Source: Henricia sp. BOLD:AAB3569 (taxonomy: Eukaryota; Echinodermata; Asteroidea; Spinulosida; Echinasteridae). From it: DNA of 64,000 nt. Location: assembly GCA_037783545.1 (NCBI GenBank), contig JBBELK010000011.1, forward strand, positions 496,001 through 560,000, given 5' to 3'. Below the pieces are notes generated by a model. The model saw nothing but the letters and a program-made list of their open reading frames with translations, made no database searches and had not been told where the DNA came from. A program made the position numbers and the translations under genes. Shown here in pieces: positions 1 to 11,000 of the stretch; within the stretch, counting starts at the first letter, position 1, and every line of letters begins with the position of its first letter.

Positions 1-1267
1 CGTTTAAGAGTAGTTGATGAATCAACTAAAGTATTATTCTAGAATTCTACTCGAGTATGTCTCTGCAAACACGATGCCCCATGACATGTTGTACTTGTAA
101 ATAGCTCTACGTGATTCCAGCACGTCTTGGTCGAAACCATGACGGAAAATTTGGCGGGAAAATGCGTCTGGCCGTGGGGCGTGTGATGGGAATTCGTTAA
201 GAGGGCTTGTTGTCAACGTACGAAGCGATGAAATGGTTTCAACGTACAATAAGTATAGGTTTTAAGAAAGATCGTGGATATGCCATTGCATAAAATTGGA
301 AATCATATAGAAATCTTATAGTGTAAAGCCTTTTACACTATCTATTAAGGTTCGTTCTATCCGAAATAGAGTTATAATATATATCAGTGCAGTTGTGTAT
401 AGTTTAGGCAGGGCGACCTCTCTTTTGCATTTAACACAGCAATTAATCACTCAATAATGTAAATTAAGACAAAGATTGTATGCCTGGGCGGGCGGGGGGG
501 GGGGTGGTTCTGGGAGGGGTGTGGTCAGACGTACTCCCTCTTCACTCATTGATGAAATCGGGTTACTAGACTACATGTATATTAGCCACTGCTTTCTTTC
601 AAATTAAAGAATAGGTATAGTGCATACAGTATCGATATTCTATCCTCCCCTTCCTCTTCAAAACCAGCACATTTTCTCTTCTTAGAATTTCATCACATCT
701 GTATGCGATTAAGTTCTGGAAAAACTGTAATTCAAAGAAACGTACTTGAATGATTGTACAACTTTCTTGAAGAAAAAGAGAAAAAAAAGTAAAAGAAAAT
801 ATAATGCCTTGGTCTAATGCTGTTAGGCTCCAAAATTAGCACACACATGCACATGCACCGCGGTCTCATAAACAATATCCTTCCATGAACTTGACCACAA
901 AAAAGCTTATGTCGCGGGAAAAGATTTACCAAAATATTTCGCAGAAAACCTCCAAGAATTCGGCACGACCAGTTCCCCCGGCTCTATCAGCCTCCCCGCG
1001 TCTAAAAATGGAAAGCTGACAGACTTTTGGTGAGAAACACTGGCTTCATGAGGGGCTCTTCGGAGTGTTGGTTTCAGTGATGGCAGCTGCTAAACTTGTC
1101 ACCAGTCGAGACAGGCTTTTATCATTCCTGAGGTTTTGGTCAAGAGGAATGCACATCGGTGTGTATATAGTGTACTGTGTACTGACAGTAAAATGATGTG
1201 ATATCTCTCGTGATGGAAACATCTCAATGAACATCTGACCTCATGAATGAGGACACGCAAATCATCT

Positions 1268-1345
1268 TACGGTTAACTTCGGTCAGCTGGTGGAGCATTT
1301 TGTCAAGTGTATCAGAGGTCTCGGGTTCAAATCCTGAGGATGACA
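1268..1345 (+). repeat. tRNA-like sequence, probable head of a tRNA-derived SINE
   Basis: Has a near-consensus B box GGTTCAAATCC at 1324-1334 inside a pairable T-arm (TCGGG/CCTGA). About 40 nt upstream lies an A-box-like TCAGCTGGTGGAGCA (1283-1297), close to the TAGCTCAGTTGGTAGAGCA D-arm of real tRNAs. The anticodon and acceptor stems do not pair well, so a functional tRNA gene is unlikely. A SINE head or decayed tRNA copy fits better. Confidence 0.5.
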
Positions 1346-3993
1346 TGTCCTATAACTGGCTGTTTCACATGGTTATTATAGGCGCATTACATCAAATCGG
1401 ATTACTTTGTTCAGTGGCTACAGTGTACTTTAAGATTCTTGTCGGAGATGCTTTTGGTTCATTACGTTGATGTCCCCACAATACTCTGTCCGACTGCCAA
1501 ACTGGAGACACAAATATCACACTTTAAATACTGTGATACCCATTTCGTATATGTGACTCCCGAAATGTAGAGATTAACCAGGTATAAGATGGCATAAGAT
1601 CTACAAAAGGCGAGTTCACTAATAAAAATATTGACTATATTTGGAAGAAGCTATTTATAGAACCCATTGGCGCAAATTCCGAGCATGATTTTAATCAAAC
1701 ACACACCGAGTTTCTGGTATGGTAAAAGCAGTGTTTCCCGGACACCGGAAAACGGCGGGTAGCGAACCTCGGCGGAATGTCGCAAGAAAAACAAGTCTTG
1801 GTATCACCGCTGGTATCATGACCTGCTGAGAAATTGTGATGACTTACAAGTGCTTGTCAGAATACAAATAACGGCTCGGTGTGTAAGTCTTTCGTAAATC
1901 ATTATAAATTTCAACACAGTTTTAATAAATTTCTTTACTTTTTTAATTCTGCACACATTTTTTACAAAATAGACACCATTATGAAGTTTTGCAGCAACTG
2001 CTCATAAGATGCGCTGCTTTGGCGTTCTTGTATAAGAAGTTTTCTTCGAAAAAGTACCCGCTGTAAACTTTACCTTTAGCGTTGTCAAACACCTCCTTAT
2101 CCTAGCAGCATACATTATTTTGTTCTTAGTACCACGCCTACCCCGCCCCAAATCGCAGGAACAATTACACAGCGGGGTGACGCCCACACCGCCTCTTGCT
2201 AACGATCGCAACGGCCGAGTTTCAAAATGTCACAGCACTCGCGGACGGCTCTGGCCTTGTGGCAAATCACACCACGACACAAACAGAATAACACGTTTCT
2301 ATGTTATTAACCGTCTAATTACGAGATTTGATGAAAACTCCAGGGTATTCAAATCGGCTGACAGGATCGCCGTGGGAACCAATTTGAACTGAATTCGCAA
2401 TCTTACAAATATTGAACTTTCTCGATTGTGTCTCGATTATCTCCAGTCGCGTGAGAAAGGCCAGAGACTGACAAGTTGTTTATCGTATGCATTTAGTATT
2501 AAGGAAGTATCGTCGAGCTTGACAGACAAATCTATGTCTTGACTTTAAAAGCTCAAATGGCATGATGATAAAGGAAGACTAGAGTTGTGTTCATGATATT
2601 ATCCCTACTTAAAATGCCAAAGTCGCAGTCTGTTTTGATATAGTATTTCCTGAACACGAAGGTACAGGAAAGTCTTTCAATTAAGGCGAAGACTTGATTC
2701 CCAAATTATGTTTGAAAATAAAGTTGTCCAATTTGCATGTCGTTTGAATGATAGTTTACTTGATCCATATCCAAATGTTAGCAGATTCAAATAATTGTTC
2801 ACTTTCGCGCACACCAGGGATATAGTTGGCACATATACACATACAATTTTGGACAAAAATAAGCCATGCTAACATGCTTTTTCTTTTTTAAACAGTTCGC
2901 AAGAATTCCCCTGTCACTGAAAATGCCATGTACTTTGTCGCTTCACAGACTGAAGCTAATTTTTGTATCATGGTAATTTGTATGGAAGCATTATAAAGAA
3001 ATCTGCTCATATCATATCGCACCGTAATATTTACTTTGGAAGAGACAGTCTTATTATTTTCGAGAGTTTGAGGATAAACAAAACTGAAGACGTTGTCTGA
3101 ACAGCGCATATTTCCGACGGCACTGACGGGATTTTAGCTGTCTCGCTTGGGAAATCAGAAAATGGCGCGAAGGGTTTTAATTGGAAGAAAGGGGAATTAT
3201 CCGAGGTTGACGACGATCACCAGGGAGCGAGGTTATCACGTGATTACCACTTAGGAAAGCATAACGGAATACGATTAGTGTGTTACTCTTGACAAGTTTT
3301 CTTATGGCGGAACTAATGTTCCCTCGCTTAGCCGCGAGAGCAATGGGTTGAATGTCCTGGCGTATGTGCTTAGATAACCAAGACAGTCTCCTAACGTCTT
3401 ATCAAGCAAGCACGTTTATCGGATTAGTCTATCGTTTTTAGAATATTTTGCCGTCAGTTCAAATGTATGGCAGCAACAGACACAAATCTGAATTACAATC
3501 TTTATTGTATACCCGGATTGTATACTCATTTTTCGCCAGCGAATGAAATAAATCTTTGAAAATATTATGTTTCAGAGTAGGCTGGCTCCTTGTCAATCAG
3601 TAATTAACAGACTAAAAGTTGCTTCTTTGCAGCACTTCTCGGCACGCGTCATGTATTTCGAATGCGCCACGGCACGTGTCAACTCTTTTAATCCAAATTG
3701 CGCGGAAAACCGCAAAACGTTTGCCGACGGCTGTTTCCGTTTTCGATTCCGTCGCTTCCCCACGGACATTGCCCTTGGAGTCCCGTGTAATACCGCAGAC
3801 AAACGGCTGAATGCGTGCTAATGAGAAAAAGGACTAATTCATAAAACAGTGTAATTAGTCCCATGCCGACAATTTAACGATAAAACGTTTGACATGCATT
3901 GGGAATTCTTATACATGTAGGCCTATATTGAACTAAATGAAAAACGGGACTGAAATATCTATGCTGTTTGTACTCTAAGACAAGAGTAAATAC

Positions 3994-4042
3994 TGACGTC
4001 AGAATTGACGACTTAGCCACCAAGTCGTGAAATTTGACGTCA
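3994..4042. repeat. Inverted repeat with a CRE palindrome at both ends
   Basis: Two arms of 21 nt match at 18 positions around a 7-nt loop. Each arm starts with the full cAMP-response palindrome TGACGTCA (3994-4001 and 4035-4042) and ends ACGACTT/AAGTCGT next to the loop. It lies 3.9 kb upstream of the receptor start codon. It may be a very small foldback element or a paired CREB/ATF site; neither is shown. Confidence 0.55.
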
Positions 4043-4676
4043 TCATTTGTTTTGTTCGACGTTCAATTCCCCAAAAACACCTTATTTGAGATGGTTTATT
4101 CTCAAATTATGTTGCATTTCATTTGTATAAAACAAAGACAAACGACGATACGAGGCCAAAATCTTCAAGAATATTTTGTCTCGAAATAAACCTCGTAATA
4201 GTGCAGCAGTATATACCGGGGCCGTTTGTCAATAAACCGAGTAACCAATTCCTTAGGAAAATGCAGGATTTTTCTTGACTGTTTATACGAAATAAAACCG
4301 TAAATTTTCTGAATCCGCAAATACCCTCTTTAATCATGAGTAAATTCCTGGAGCAGCCGAAGCCTAAAGTTGAACATTCCCGCGCCCCGTCAATGTGTCA
4401 CCATCACATGTCATGACATTAGCAGATGGGGGAATATAACATTCTGTCACCTTCATGCATGGTTTTCCCGCGTTTTTTCCCCGTTTCGTGGGTGGCATGA
4501 ACAGTGTTCCTAGAATTATCATATTACGCATTAATGTCGGCGTGCGTTGACCTGATCATAACGTCTGCGGATGGATATGAAGCCGGATTAACGCAGACAC
4601 GGAACGATCAGCTTCTTTTTGGCTTCAGTCCAAACACACTAAACGGCACACGGTTATAGGAGAATAGCAACTGAGC

Positions 4677-4923
4677 TGGGGCCAATTTCATAGAGCTGCT
4701 TAAGCATGAAAAATTTCTTAAGCATGAAAAATGTTGCTTGATAAAGTAAGGTTACCAGCAAAATTTTCATGTGATTGTCATGGTAATGAAACAGTCCTGT
4801 AACACTGGTCATACCACAATTGCTATCACATGAAAATTTTGCTGGTAACCTCACTTTATCAAGCAATGTTTTTCATGCTTAAGCAATTTTTCATGCTTAA
4901 GCAGCTCTATGAAATTGGCCCCA
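4677..4923. mobile_element. Foldback MITE with long inverted arms
   Basis: 247 bp that fold back almost end to end. The left arm starts TGGGGCCAATTTCATAGAGC and the right arm ends with its reverse complement. Arms of roughly 85-90 nt contain repeated CTTAAGCATGAAAAAT words and surround a short unpaired centre. There is no coding capacity. No clear target-site duplication is visible. I recall similar TTCATAGAGCTGCTTAAG repeats as common in marine invertebrates, but I cannot name the family. Confidence 0.8.
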
Positions 4924-6070
4924 GGACTCCAAAGCCGGGGCAGCACTTCGCCCTCGTCCAAAGTTTGACCGTGGCTACGGCTCAGTTGCTTGTCTTCGCC
5001 GAAGATCTTGGAATTCCAAACAGTCAGGTGCTTCGGATTCATTCTTATATTACCTTCTCGTTTCGAATGATTAACTACGCACACGCACCGCTCCAACTGC
5101 GTGCGTCTGCATAAAGCCGGCATATTCCCAGCCAAATTATTATACTAAAGATCTCCATACCAAAAAGGTCGGATTAATTTTCCCAGAATTTGAATTTATT
5201 CTTAAAGGTAATATAGGCTACAGGATTGGTCATTTCCCTCGAAAAAAGGTGTTTGAATTGTTATCTAAAAGCTTACTTGTTATCAAGATGGTAATGGTAT
5301 TAAATCATCCTGTGAAATTATTTCGTCTGAAGTGCCCCCATTCATGAGAAAAATTACAAAACTATTTGAATCTCCAATTAGGCGATCGTTGGAGCCATTC
5401 GTTCATGCACAAAAACCATAATTGGGTTTTTTCATGTTTTCTGAAGTATTACTGCATCTTTGTGGCTGAAATCTCGACCAAGGCTTTCGTTTTACCAATG
5501 GAAATCACGCCGTTCTTAACCGTTTACCAAACAGTTATATTAACTTTAATCCTAATTATATTTGGTTAGCCTATCAGGACAAACATGAAAGGCACTGGAC
5601 GTGGTAAAGCAATGTGTTAATTGCACGACCGTAAACATTGTGGAGCCCATAGCAAACAGAACACAATGTCTGAGCTATAGTTACATGCCTCGTCTTTTCC
5701 CTTGTCATGGGGAAATTCAATCAACTATTTATGGGGAATTCCGCTAAGGGACAACTCATCATGCAGTAGTATTTCTGTAATGCGCGACAATCGGAAGTGA
5801 GTGATATGTCGTGAATGCTTAAAATGAAACCCATTCAGTATAAGATTAGTGGAGTTTAGTATAGATTATCTTCAACCATTTCCTTGTCATCTTATAATGA
5901 TAAACACAGTTGCCTGAGATGCTGAGTAGGGGATCTATCTTGTGTTTGTAACCATCACGTGACGCATTGTGTAGTATAGTAGTGTGTGGGCTTTGCTCTC
6001 TGTTCTGCCAACAATGCATGTTCGCCTCATCGCTTGATTAGGCTAAAAGGAATTACTATCAATGCTAGAT

Positions 6071-6353
6071 TAGGGCGACAAATCGTGTGTAAAAAAGGTA
6101 TATTAGGGCGACCTGCTCAATAGGGCGACATTTTGGTGTCGCCCTGATATTTTTGAGTTTAAAATTCATTTTTTAAGGTCAAAAACCATTTTTTTTTTAG
6201 GTCGAGAACCATTTTTATCGGGACTGGAGCTGTTTCTCTTTGGTCTGCAACCATTTTTGGAAGCTTTGGGTAAAAAAATAAGGTGTCATTTTGAGTGACT
6301 CTTGCCGAAATTTCGGTGGTCTCCGGTGAGAGTTATTCCGAAATGTCGCCCTA
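6071..6353. mobile_element. Short element with TAGGGCGACA inverted ends
   Basis: TAGGGCGACA at 6071 and again at 6121 is mirrored by TGTCGCCCTA at 6344-6353, with an internal pair at about 6121-6146 (TAGGGCGACA ... TGTCGCCCT). Between lie three loose repeats of an AACCATTTTT word preceded by GGTC (6178-6258). It is non-coding. A related AGGGCGACC word occurs alone near 411. The left boundary is uncertain because of the repeated terminal motif. Confidence 0.5.
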
Positions 6354-6811
6354 TTGCGGCATTCAGGGTTATTTAAATTATTATATGAGTTAAAAGGAAT
6401 CATTAAAAGGTTTATTATGTGTCAGTAATTACTTTGCTTTAGGCATAATTGTATGCGAAATGGTAAGATCAATATACATGTATATGCTACATGAACTGAA
6501 GTACAAAGGGAACATGTATACGACTTGCATGTAGCCGAAAAGGTGATGTATGTTTGTCTTCAGATGCAATAGACCAAAGACAAATGACATCATGGTTTAT
6601 TTACATGTATGCATTTCTACGGGAGTCTTACCAAACGGTATGTGGGGTCATAGGAAATCAATCCTCGACGTCGTAATGTCTCAGGTCTATTGGGTAAATA
6701 GTCTGACGGTCAAGCATGATCGCCTATAGGCCAAAATCTAGCCAGCCAATATTTAACATCAATATTTGATGATGCCATCTGCGTTCGGTATGTTATTGAT
6801 ACTGACCACTC

Positions 6812-6863
6812 GAGTATTGACTGCCCGAAGACCCTCCGAGTACTGACTGCCCGAAGACCCTCC
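6812..6863. repeat. 26-bp tandem duplication
   Basis: Two adjacent copies of GAGTATTGACTGCCCGAAGA followed by CCCTCC; the second copy has C for T at position 6. No coding potential is apparent. Confidence 0.85.
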
Positions 6864-7846
6864 AAGCAGCCAAAAGCCGCTTCTCATTAGATACACTGAG
6901 TTATCACTTTTTAACGTTTGCTTAAAAACCGGGTGTATATCCCTTAGATCACATTGTGTACATTTGTTGACAGGGACTTCATTTTCTATCCACATTTCTG
7001 TGAGTGATGAAGGGGATATATTGAGCTCATTATTCATGGCATGCATATGTTTTGCTTTTATGACGCGATTTTTGGTAATCGTTAATTTTTATGAACGTTT
7101 GACGAAATACGGGTAGGCCTACATTGTGTGTAAGTCAAATGCAAATTTGGTCAGTGCCCAATTTTCAAATCCAACCAAACAGCACGTTTTGCATCCCTCC
7201 AAATATGAACGCACTATGTCTGGGTACGACTTGCCTCCTCTCTCCGCCTCATGCACCAATATTTGAGACAACAGTTGATGTATCACCATAACATAAACGA
7301 CACAGAACAAAGTTTGTATCTATACATCCGACCTATTCTGACTCGAGGTATAATAGTCTCATTCTATAACACCCTAAAGCGAGAAACCGATTGACAACGC
7401 CATCGGCATATAACGGTGTTAGTTCTTCATAAGCTGACTCATCGTAGTTATATGAACCAATCAAATCAAATCGGCTAGGGGGCCTCACTGCCAAAACACA
7501 ATAACATATCCCTCTCACGTTATGGTTGGTCATTATGTGTGGTATCGTCAATATAGCTAACAGTAACCATTCCTTGGTTAATTCCCATGCAGAACTCTGA
7601 CACGAAGCATGATCACTCTACTTATGTTGTGACTACGCATCACCAACGGTCCGTGTTCATCCCATCACTGCACTCGTGTATACCAAGCACCGCGCCTGTG
7701 CCATCGTAGTACGATAGCAACACTTCACCAGTGCAGGACATGTGTCATACGTCTACATCTACTCTGAAATTCTACTGTTTGTTCGCAACACCTTGTGTAC
7801 AGGCAGGAACTGGATTTTGGAATATAAACGACGGGTGGATTTTAGC

Positions 7847-7948
7847 ATGAGCTGTAGATTAAAACAACGAGAACAGTTTGTTGTTTTGCTGAGTAATAAG
7901 CGCTTGGGACTTCCAAAACTTACTAGGAAAAGATGCGTGTTGAATTGA
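7847..7948 (+). other. Upstream ORF overlapping the GRIK start codon
   Basis: ATG at 7847 opens a 33-codon frame that ends at TGA 7946-7948, so it overlaps the receptor ATG (7933) by 16 nt in another frame. The peptide is basic and has no recognised domain. If the transcript begins upstream of 7847, scanning ribosomes would meet this ATG first. The transcription start is not visible: the only TATA-like word is AATATAAA near 7820, which would put the start close to this ATG. Any effect on translation is inference. Confidence 0.35.
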
Positions 7949-8029
7949 TGGATATCAACTGGATTTTGACCTTTTTGTGGTCTTTATGTCTTCCAACAGT
8001 ATGTTGTCTGCCAGAAACAGTCCGGATAG
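7933..8029 (+). CDS. GRIK: GRIK exon 1: start codon and signal peptide
   Basis: Encodes residues 1-32 plus the first base of codon 33. A hydrophobic stretch (about residues 9-25, rich in Trp, Leu, Phe) is followed by Leu-Pro-Glu-Thr-Val-Arg-Ile, then Gly-Gly-Leu-Phe across the splice. This matches the Val-Leu-Arg-Phe-Gly-Gly-Ile-Phe start of mature kainate receptors. ATG 7933 is chosen because an in-frame TAG lies at 7924-7926; a second in-frame ATG at 7948 could also serve. The donor GTAAGT begins at 8030 and the exon ends in phase 1, as needed by the next exon 15 kb away. Confidence 0.9.
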
Positions 8030-11000
8030 GTAAGTGCTAACCTTTAAGTTGTTTGTTATACACATAAAACGTAATTTCAAAATGGGTAAAAGATGAATGA
8101 CACATTGAAAACGAAAGGCCCCTCAAAGGCTGCCCAAAACGTGCGCACTATAGACGCATGGCCACACCGCGCTGAATATACGTACAATACTTGAGTCGAA
8201 ATAATACCTTGAAGCAGTTATTTTAAGATAACGTTACAAATACACACTGCATAACGGGAACAACTCCACATGACAGAAGATATACATGCCGCAGGAAATT
8301 GGGAAATTGTTCAATGAAAACTTATAGAAAACGGTCGGAACTGATGTTGTCGTTCGGTGTGAAAACAATTAAACGTTTTGACTGAGCTTAAATCCAATGC
8401 ATTGGAACTTTGCTTACATTTACACATTACCCAGTGAGATATTAAACCTATGGAGCAACGATGTAGTCTGAATAAACAGGTGGATTGTGGCTATAAAGCT
8501 GACGTCATTGGACGGCACAATCAAACGCCTGGCATATCACTTACTGTTATTGTTCACATCCCAGTATACCGTCAACATTCAATGGACTATCACGTGACAG
8601 TGTATTATCTTTAGATCGATCCAGTAATAGCCGCCCATTTATCAAAAATCCAAATGTCTAACTAAACCTATAGTCATTAGTGAAATTGCTTAACTTTAAG
8701 CTTGACAAATTCACTTCAAATCTGTCTTAAACTGTACCCCTATGTTTAATGCCGATTAGGCCTATAAATATAATTGCGCTTTGGGGTCACTTTGAATCTG
8801 GAAAATTGACATCCGTGGTTTTATTAAATTGTCCCCAAAGGGGAGATTGCGTCCAACCATTACCGTGCGGCAACTAAAGTTAAGCGGCTTTGGGGATTTC
8901 TCTAAACGAAGGATTCGGGATACGTTTTGACGGTGTATACAATGTGGCATCGTCTATGGGTCTCAGGCCGAGCACTCAAGACCTTATGCATGTGATGTCA
9001 TCTTATAAGACATAGCTTGTCTTTTCCCTCGAAAAGGTTAAACATGCATGGGTACACACTCTGTGTTTCTACTGCAGAGAAACTTCAATTACAACGACCT
9101 GAGGTATATCCGTACAACGCGCACTTGATCAAGGCGTTGGGCTTGTCTTTAAGTTATAGACGGCCCGCTGAATTAAAATAAAACTGAACAAAGCGCTTAC
9201 AAGCTACGGAATCTGTTGCACGTATTGGCTCACAACGCGCCGCGCTACGACTATGCACACACGCACGGTACATGTATCGGTACGGTCCTAAACCCAACGC
9301 CTTGATGGTTCTGCATTCAGCCAGCGAAATTAATTATAGTAAAAGGGAAACCACCCCAGCGTGGGCTGAAATTTCATTGGTCGACGCACGCCAGGCTATG
9401 TTTGAAAAACGCTATGATGTGCGATCCTCAGTTTGTTCATCCGAGGCAGTATTAAGAGTATAAATGCTACGAACCCGAGAATATTTGTTGTTTTCGTCCA
9501 TCGATCATGCCACGGTTCTCATATTTTTGAGGACGCCATACATGCATAATACATGCTCGCGTCATTACGTGCTATTCATGAAGCTCCTGATTAGCTCAAG
9601 ACAAATGTTAAGTATTCATACCCTGCATATCCGCAGCCCGCCCATTTTCGGCCAAAACTGGCCGAAAATATAAAGAAACACATTAAACCCGGAAATGACA
9701 GACTCGACAAGGCTGTCTTTCGAGCTAGGCCAGGCCGTACGCAGTTATGTACGCACTACGCAGCCAGTGTGTTGCCGCACAGTGGCTCGTTTTGATGCCG
9801 TGTGCAGTATAGTTTGCATGTGCGCGCTAGACCCAATATTCTTTCGTACAGCAAAAAAAACCTGGAGACGGCCTTGGACAAGGCTATAAGTACCTCAGTC
9901 TATTGGCGCGCGTAAACCGCAAAGTTAATTAAAACACTAAATAGGAATTTCCTACATCAGCAAAACGTAAGCGTAAATGTGTAGGATAATGAAAGGCATT
10001 TAAAGGTATTTTGCTTGTGTCCCGCTGATAGTAATTAAATTCACGAGTGTTATTCAATATCGGACAAAGCTTGTTCACACTTTGATCGACCGCAAGGAAA
10101 GATATGTCACGCTAAAATACCATTCATGAATATTCATACTCTTCCAAGAATAATGACAATGTTATATTTTTTGTGCAAATCTTTGTCTTTGTTTAGATGA
10201 CTAATTTGAATATTCATACCTGATGACGTACACTAGAGTCGTCCTTTTACTTGCCCACGACACTAAGTCACTACGAGATGGATTCCAATGACGTGATGAG
10301 ATGTCACTGAACAATTCTCATGAGAAGAATTTAAGATGAATATGAGATCTAAGATGGATAGGGGATCTAAGATGGATAGAGGATCTATAGCCGACTGTGT
10401 ATTATGACAGAGACCAAAAACTAACAGACATGTTTAAGATGCGGACTTTGATTGCGTCGCGTGTACTATAGTTTGGTGTCATAAACATCCGCGGTGTTGT
10501 TTGCGTTTCAAGTTTTCTGCCAAATTGTCCATAGCTTACTTTAATCCCACTTATATAAAAATTGGCAAAATACTTTGTTATGCTCGTGAATCATTGTTAC
10601 CCGTACGTGAATCGTATTTCACCTCATACATCAGTAGGAGCAGTACAATTAAATATAAAGAAACCAAAATACCCTATCGCAACACTTGTTCGTTTTTCCG
10701 GGAAACATAATGCGAACATTGTTCAGGTAGAGAGTGCGTTTCGATCAAAATCAGTCGATAAAAGCGGACTAATATTAGTCCTAAATATTATTAGTCGCTT
10801 CATCTCATTTCACGCACGGTTAAATTTCTAAACAGTTTTTAATTACTTTTTGCCGCGTTTGCAGAGAATAATTACGTGCATAAATTGCGCTGATTATTCA
10901 GTGTTTTCTGGAAATATGAATATGAAATAGGCAGTATTCTATTTCTCATCTGCTTGCTTTAGGGGTTGTAAAAATACAACAGGAAATGTATGTATAAAAA

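Larger units (their letters stand above)
1..7846. other. Upstream DNA without a recognisable gene
   Basis: Only short, unrelated open frames on both strands, none with a recognisable domain or splice partners. It holds a G-run (494-504), a tRNA-like sequence (about 1271), a CRE hairpin (3994), a foldback MITE (4677), a TAGGGCGACA element (6071) and a 26-bp duplication (6812). The last few hundred bases must include the receptor 5' UTR or promoter, but no core promoter can be placed with confidence. Confidence 0.6.

Noticed and set aside
956-968. GAATTCGGCACGA matches the start of an EcoRI cDNA-library adaptor
   Set aside because: Only 13 nt match, the next base differs from the usual adaptor, and the surrounding sequence shows no sign of a clone junction. 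Treated as coincidence; a check of raw reads across the site would settle it.
1268-1345. Functional tRNA gene
   Set aside because: Acceptor and anticodon stems do not pair, so it is listed only as a tRNA-like repeat.
6759-7046. 95-codon frame on the - strand containing a duplicated Ser/Gly segment
   Set aside because: The duplication is the 26-bp tandem repeat at 6812; no domain or splice context supports a gene.
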